Assembly: GCA_003116995.1 (NCBI GenBank)
Contig: BDSL01000086.1
Coordinates: 310,001-374,000 of the forward strand
From: Yamagishiella unicocca
Lineage: Eukaryota > Chlorophyta > Chlorophyceae > Chlamydomonadales > Volvocaceae
Length of the DNA: 64,000 nt
Reading direction: 5' to 3'
This document shows positions 59,301-64,000 of this stretch, one piece after another (the stretch's first letter is position 1; each line of letters begins with the position of its first letter). Under the pieces are notes generated by a model that saw only the letters and a list, made by a program, of their open reading frames with translations, was not told where the DNA came from and made no database searches. A program made the position numbers and the translations under genes.

Positions 59301-62300
59301 AGCAATAAAGAAGGATCTGGCAAGCCCGGTTGGCATACAGGAAAGCTCGTGCAGCTTCCGAGGGCGCTTGCTTTTTGGCTGCCGACTTTTCTCTGCGACC
59401 CACCCGCACAGGACGAAATGCTACGCGACCAGCGATATGCTGAGGAGCTAGAGAAGCTCAAGTCTAAAGAGTCCACGGAGGACGATGGGGACGGCGAGGG
59501 GGGTGGCGTTTCCACCACCGACGCCCTCGACCTGCTACGCCGAGTGTTTCAGCTGAAGCGCTTTGTGGGCGGGGGCAGCGGTAATGCGGCAGAAGGCGGA
59601 AGCGGCCAGGCAGAGGAGAGCAGCGAAAGCCCAGAGGAAGAGCTTGTGCAAGCAGGCTGCACCGCAGTTGTCGCAGTGAAGGTTGGCTCCGACCTTTACG
59701 TGGCGAACGCAGGCGACAGTCGCGGTGTACTTTGCCGTGCTGGCAAGGCTGTGGCCCTTAGCGAGGACCACAAGCCGGCGCAAGAAGGCGAACGTACGCG
59801 CATCATTGCCGCTGGCGGCTTTCTGTCGGAGATCGGCGGAGTTTGCCGCGTGAACGGCAACCTCAACCTCAGCCGCGCCATTGGGGACCTCAAGTACAAA
59901 ACCAACGTGGAACTTTCGGCTAAGGATCAAATTATCACAGCGCAGCCGGACATTCGCAAGATTGCGTTGTCGCCCGAAGACCGGTTCTTCCTGCTCGCTT
60001 GCGACGGCGTTTGGGACGTTATGACCAACCAGGACGCTATCGACTTCGTGACTGCAAGGCTAGACCAGGGCATGACCCCCAGCCAGGCGTCCTGCGCCTT
60101 GCTGGACGCCTGCCTTGCCAGCGACCCGAAGGAGGCACGCGGTGTGGGGTGCGACAACATGACGGTCGTCGTGGTGCAGCTGCAGCACAACAGCAGCTGA
60201 ACATAGACGGCATGTTGTTTGGAGGTTGGATAATGTAACGGTGCTGGCTCGCAGAGGTGAGCGTGGCTTAGATTCCCCTATGCGTGGCACGCATGCACCT
60301 TGAGCACGGGGCAGGGACGGGGCAGGCATGTTTTAGGAAGCTTTGCGCTCTTAGGAAGCGCTGCAAGTTAGAGTCAGGGGACGTTGAACAGACACGGGCC
60401 ACAAACCATGCCCGCTTCTTTAGTGACCAGGCGCTGCGCAAACTCTTACTGGGCGGGGGATGTACGCATCCTGGCTGCGCGTGGCTGTGCCCAAGTGCTT
60501 AGCCTAGCCTGTCTCAGTGTCTGTAAGAGGAATCCGACGGTATCCTTAATCGGGGACTTTTTGTGAAGCCACTGGACTGCTTAAGGACACATCCGGTGGG
60601 CGTGTTTTTTTGGGCGGCGGTATGATGCGCGCATGTGGTTCAGTGGGCGAGGTCACCGTTTATTCCTGCTATGTAAAAATGTAACTTCACCAGGAGGCGA
60701 GTTGCGCTAGGACCGCGGATGCAGTGATGCTGCATGGACGTTACGCTTTGAGGTCTGTTAACGCAGAGGTAGCTGAGGCCCTTTCCCGTTGTCGGCTTTC
60801 AGCACACATTTGCAACAGCATGCGCGGATGTGCCGGAATGTCGGGGTTCATTTCGTTAATTGAAACCTTGCACCGCGTCAGGTACGCAGTGCTGCAAAAT
60901 CACTTGCCTACGGATTGTGCGTAACATGCGGTGTGTTTGCTAGGCTAGCTGGAGGAGTATGCGCTTGAAATCAAATGCGTGCATGGACGGGGGAATGACG
61001 TCATCCACCCCATCCAGCAAATGTGTGCCCAGACGCCATGCTACTGTTTGTACCCGCCCTGACCGGCTTGTATGTCGAGGCATGGCGAAGCCTACCCTCG
61101 GAAGACACACGGTTTGTGGCATGCCTGTCTTGCGCACTTGGAAGCGGCGTGAACAAGATATAGTGCCCAAAACGCAACCCGAACAGGCTTGTACCGCAAC
61201 AGCCAATGCGCGACAAGTTTGGCCCAAGGACGTGATAACCGCATGATAGCCGCTGGTTTTGTCGGGGAACAGGCGCCCCTGAATCTTTAGGCCTTCTTTT
61301 GAACGCCGTACCCCTCCCATCAGAGCCAGGGCCATTCCCCCTCAAATGCCTGTCTACCACCACATCCACTAGTCACAAAACGGCTTCTGGTCGAACCATA
61401 GGTTTGTAGGCCTTCGGTTTTCTTTCAGTTTTTGGCAATGGCACTTGCAACTGGTACAACAGACGCGACCAGCGCTGCACAAAACCCGGGCGCGCACCAG
61501 ATCCGACTCACCAGGTCAAGGATGATATCTGCAGAGCCCATGGCGGGCGCTGCCTCTAGAGCCCCGTCGGCCGACATCAGCACCACGTGCTTGAAGCCGT
61601 TCTGGGAGAAGAAGCGCCGGGCGATATTGTGGTAGCCGGTCACAACACGGATCGGCGTCTCAGGCGTCCAGTCGGGCATGCTCCGCAGCTTGTCCAGGGA
61701 ATCGACGTTCGCGAACTTGCCTGTGACGGAGACGCATGGGAGCGGTTGCACAAGTCCTCAGGAGTTGGCTTCATCGGGAGGGGACGTGTGATGACTAGCA
61801 GAAGCCGCCTATTACGCCGGCGATTCGCAGCGACTCGCAAAGGACCTTTCCCAGTATCATGATCCCAAAAACATGCTCGCGATGTGCGGGTGCAGGTGTC
61901 TCTTTGCCCTGGCTCCACACATGTAACCCTTTCATAAGAAATGGTTCGTATCGTTCCATTTTTGGGTCCACCAGCCCCTCACGCGTGCACATCAACCACA
62001 AAGGCCATATCTGCCAGTGCCCACGTGTCCAGCTCAGGATTCACCACCAGCACCGTCGCGCCTACCCTGTCAACAGCTTTCGTAGTAGCATTCTTCACGT
62101 GCCCCTTTTGGGAAGGGCCCCTGCCCAGCTCACGCGCTCACGTGACTGTGTCGGTGCATGGATGCAGCCGACCCAGACTCCAAGACTCCCAGACACCTGC
62201 ATCCCTGCACTTCGCTCCTACCGTCTGTGGTTTGCGCCCGCTTCCAAAAACATTCGCAGTGACCGGGCCTGCCCCCGTCTCCCGTTCACCAGCCCTTGCC

Positions 62301-64000
62301 CGAACGCCGCTGCCGTCGCCACTCACCGGTCATGGGCACGCCCAGCGCCAGGTGACACTGCCCGAAGCCTAGGGCCTCGTGGCAGATGACCACATCGGGA
62401 TCGCCGTCGGTCAGCTCCTCAAACATGTCCGTGCCCACGATGCCTAGGTCGATGTCGCCGTACCGCAGCTTGCGTACGACATCCGAAGCGCGCTGGAACC
62501 ACACCTCCAGGCCGGGGATCTGTGGGTATCCGCCGCCGCCGGAGGGGGGTTGAGAGGAAACCGACACAAATAGAGACCGCCCGCCCACAGGGGGGAGACA
62601 GAGGGGACACGGCTGGACGGCTGTGCGAGGGGTTTCCCTTGCAACCCCACTTCCCAGGCAGCTGCCCCCTCAGGATGGTAGCTGCTTAACGGACCCCGAT
62701 ACCCCTCAACCGGGCCGGGCCTCTAGCCGGCAGGCAGCCTGCCGAACTCACCTGCGGGATCTTCGCCACGTACTGGCGCGGGTTGGGCTTGTAGACCGAC
62801 AGCGCGCAGTCCTGCAGGAAGAGGGTGCGGGTGCGCAGGGAGGAGGGGACACGGTCACGACACAAAGAACGCAGCCGGCCGCCAGGCCAACCTGTGTCCA
62901 CCCCCAACCCAGGAGTCGCAAGCCAGGCCACAATAAAGCGCCGCGCACCGATTCGTCACATTAACCACCCACATCAGGCACCCCGCCAGCTGCATCTGCA
63001 GCCACAAGTAGCTGATCGATGGAGATCCACGCCAGCTGACCCCCGGCTCAGTGCCTGCCGGTGATGCCGCCGCTGCTCCTCCACCCAGACCGCCCTACGC
63101 CGCTGGGGCCCCCGCGTGCAAGCTCCCGCCGACCCACATGGCGATGGGCGCCCCTCAGGGAGCCAGCCAGCCAACTGCGCTGTGACATAGCACGGCTACC
63201 ACCAACAGTACATTGAAACGGGCCCCACAGCCCCGTTCCCCAGCCCACACCGTTCCATCCCAAGAGCCCCGGGATAACGGCTTCAGAACGGCCACAGACG
63301 GATGCGTCGCAGGCCCGCAGACGGATGCGTCGCAGGCCCACAGACGGATGCGTCGCAGGCCCGCAGCCCCCCAGATCCTACCAGAGCCCAGCACCAGCCA
63401 TCTTGCCCGCACGGAAGCATCCGGTGCCTAGCTTGCCAGCTGGCCTCAACGCGCACGGGACGCCGTGCAAATGCTACCCTGACCTAGTCCTCTCGCCTAG
63501 CCCGGCCGCAGCAGATCCCCCACACGAATCCTGCCCTGGAAGCACGCCGGCCACACACCGCGTGCTGGCCTCATCGTAACGCGCATGCCGCCTAGGTAGC
63601 TGGAGACAGTGTTTCCCGGCTCCAACACCGAGCCCCGGTGCGCGTTTTCCCGCCGCCGAGTCACCGACGACTCACCGGCTAGCCGCTACCCACCCCTGGT
63701 CCCCTTTCCAGGCCCCCGCTCCCACGCCCCTGCGTGACCCACATTACCTGACCCTGCATCTTGGCATCGACCCCCTGGCCCTAATCTCCACGCGACTCCC
63801 TGGCCCTGATTGCTCAGCCCCCCTGGCCCTGATTGCTACGCGACCCCCTGGCCCTGGTTGCTCCGACCCCTGGCCCTCCCTAGCCGCGCGCGCACCTTGA
63901 GCAGGTCCATGGTGTCCTCCGCCATGCGGCCCTTGCTGGGCAGGCCCATGCGCAGGGAGCTGCGCGGCGCGGACGTGTATGGCTTCACGACGGCTGCGAG
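56383..64000 (-). CDS. HISN1: ATP phosphoribosyltransferase, histidine pathway step 1 (5' end outside window)
   Basis: Condenses ATP with phosphoribosyl pyrophosphate, the first committed step of histidine synthesis; plastid-located in plants. Exons down the minus strand: 64000-63896 (partial), 62811-62752, 62519-62327, 61720-61512, 57689-57564, 57305-57165, 56926-56804, 56514-56383 (TAG), all in phase, 362 residues seen. HisG landmarks: [142 protein letters not shown]. The long form and the C-terminal regulatory region suggest the histidine-sensitive type. The transit peptide would lie beyond 64000. Intron 4 (57690-61511) hosts a whole phosphatase gene. Acceptor of the last exon is the AG at 56515-56516. 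Confidence 0.9.
56751..56782 (-). repeat. Intron repeat family III, 5'-type copy (histidine gene)
   Basis: On the transcript strand: GGTTGCAGGGAAGACCCGTG then TACGCG, about 25-50 nt behind the donor at 56803. A related weaker copy (GGTTGCAAGGGAAACCCC) is at 62627-62648 in another intron of this gene. Confidence 0.75.
57690..58955. other. Histidine-gene intron 4, part downstream of the nested gene (transcript sense)
   Basis: Contains the promoter and 5' UTR of the nested PP2C on plus. On minus, a good-looking acceptor (TGTGTCTTTCAG at 58698) opens frames of about 85 and 114 codons that no gene model uses. Confidence 0.4.
58956..60200 (+). CDS. PP2C (PPM) family Ser/Thr phosphatase, nested in an intron
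   Basis: Mg/Mn-dependent phosphatase that removes phosphate from Ser/Thr. Two exons: 58956-59255 and 59412-60200 (TGA), 362 residues. Start context GCCGCCATGG is strong. N-terminus [14 protein letters not shown] is like plant PP2Cs and has a Gly2 that might be myristoylated. Motifs: [25 protein letters not shown] (metal-binding Asp), [85 protein letters not shown], so all catalytic aspartates are present. An acidic Ser/Gly/Glu-rich insert lies at about residues 115-185, as in some plant and PPM1G-like forms. The gene lies on the strand opposite to its host intron, with both ends more than 1.2 kb from the host exons. Confidence 0.92.
60201..61511. other. PP2C 3' UTR and rest of host intron
   Basis: TGTAA on plus at 60234-60238 (34 bases behind the PP2C stop) and again at 60672-60676 and 60680-60684; the later pair fits a usual 3' UTR length better. 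No other coding signal was seen. Confidence 0.45.
63296..63365. repeat. 23-24-bp tandem repeat, histidine-gene intron 1
   Basis: Three copies of ACAGACGGATGCGTCGCAGG plus CCGC/CCAC between exons 63896 and 62811. Confidence 0.9.
63760..63885. repeat. CCCCTGGCCCTGATTGCT repeat, histidine-gene intron 1
   Basis: Five to six irregular copies of CCCTGGCCCT with GATTGCTACGCGAC linkers, ending near the donor at 63895. Confidence 0.85.

Overview
This is nuclear DNA of a green alga, most likely a volvocine chlorophyte (Chlamydomonas, Gonium or Volvox type). The support is high GC, many introns per gene with GT-AG ends, Ala/Gly/Ser-rich low-complexity protein stretches, TGTAA polyadenylation signals behind several stops, and protein families typical of that group. 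No contiguous ORF equals a gene here, so I rebuilt genes from exons by matching splice sites, reading phase and family landmarks.

Layout: 1-4510 (+) is the C-terminal part of nucleoporin Nup85. 6034-12524 (-) is a FIST-domain sensory protein in 12 exons. 12525-17601 has no convincing gene. 17602-25384 (-) is a very large protein resembling the part of SBP/SPL regulators downstream of the DNA-binding domain (conserved strand region, ankyrin repeats, C-terminal membrane helices); no SBP zinc finger is visible. 27212-31183 (-) is a complete nine-exon, 340-residue NADPH-dependent reductase of the quinone oxidoreductase/enoyl-CoA reductase (MDR) type. 31184-35002 is repeat-bearing intergenic DNA. 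35003-42792 (+) is a complete 13-exon, 1362-residue GAF-like plus Ser/Thr kinase. 42793-48467 is intergenic and holds a 0.97 kb segment flanked by 46-bp inverted repeats. 48468-53953 (+) is a second TKL-type kinase (8 exons, 785 residues) with an HGD instead of HRD catalytic loop. 56383-64000 (-) is ATP phosphoribosyltransferase, the first enzyme of histidine synthesis, whose 3.8 kb fourth intron carries a complete PP2C phosphatase gene on the opposite strand (58956-60200).

The most unusual signal is not a protein. Introns of at least six unrelated genes share three short sequence families. They lie inside introns, often near splice sites, with an orientation that follows the host transcript: one form in the 5' part and its reverse complement in the 3' part. 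Nup85 intron 2 has both forms as imperfect terminal inverted repeats, plus the G-run at its start and the C-run that makes its pyrimidine tract. This is what intron-generating mobile elements (introners) are expected to look like. Introns also hold many minisatellites, and the intergenic stretches share a separate dispersed repeat family.

The genes form no pathway or operon; they are independent housekeeping and signalling loci. Exon ends are by eye and may be off by a few bases.
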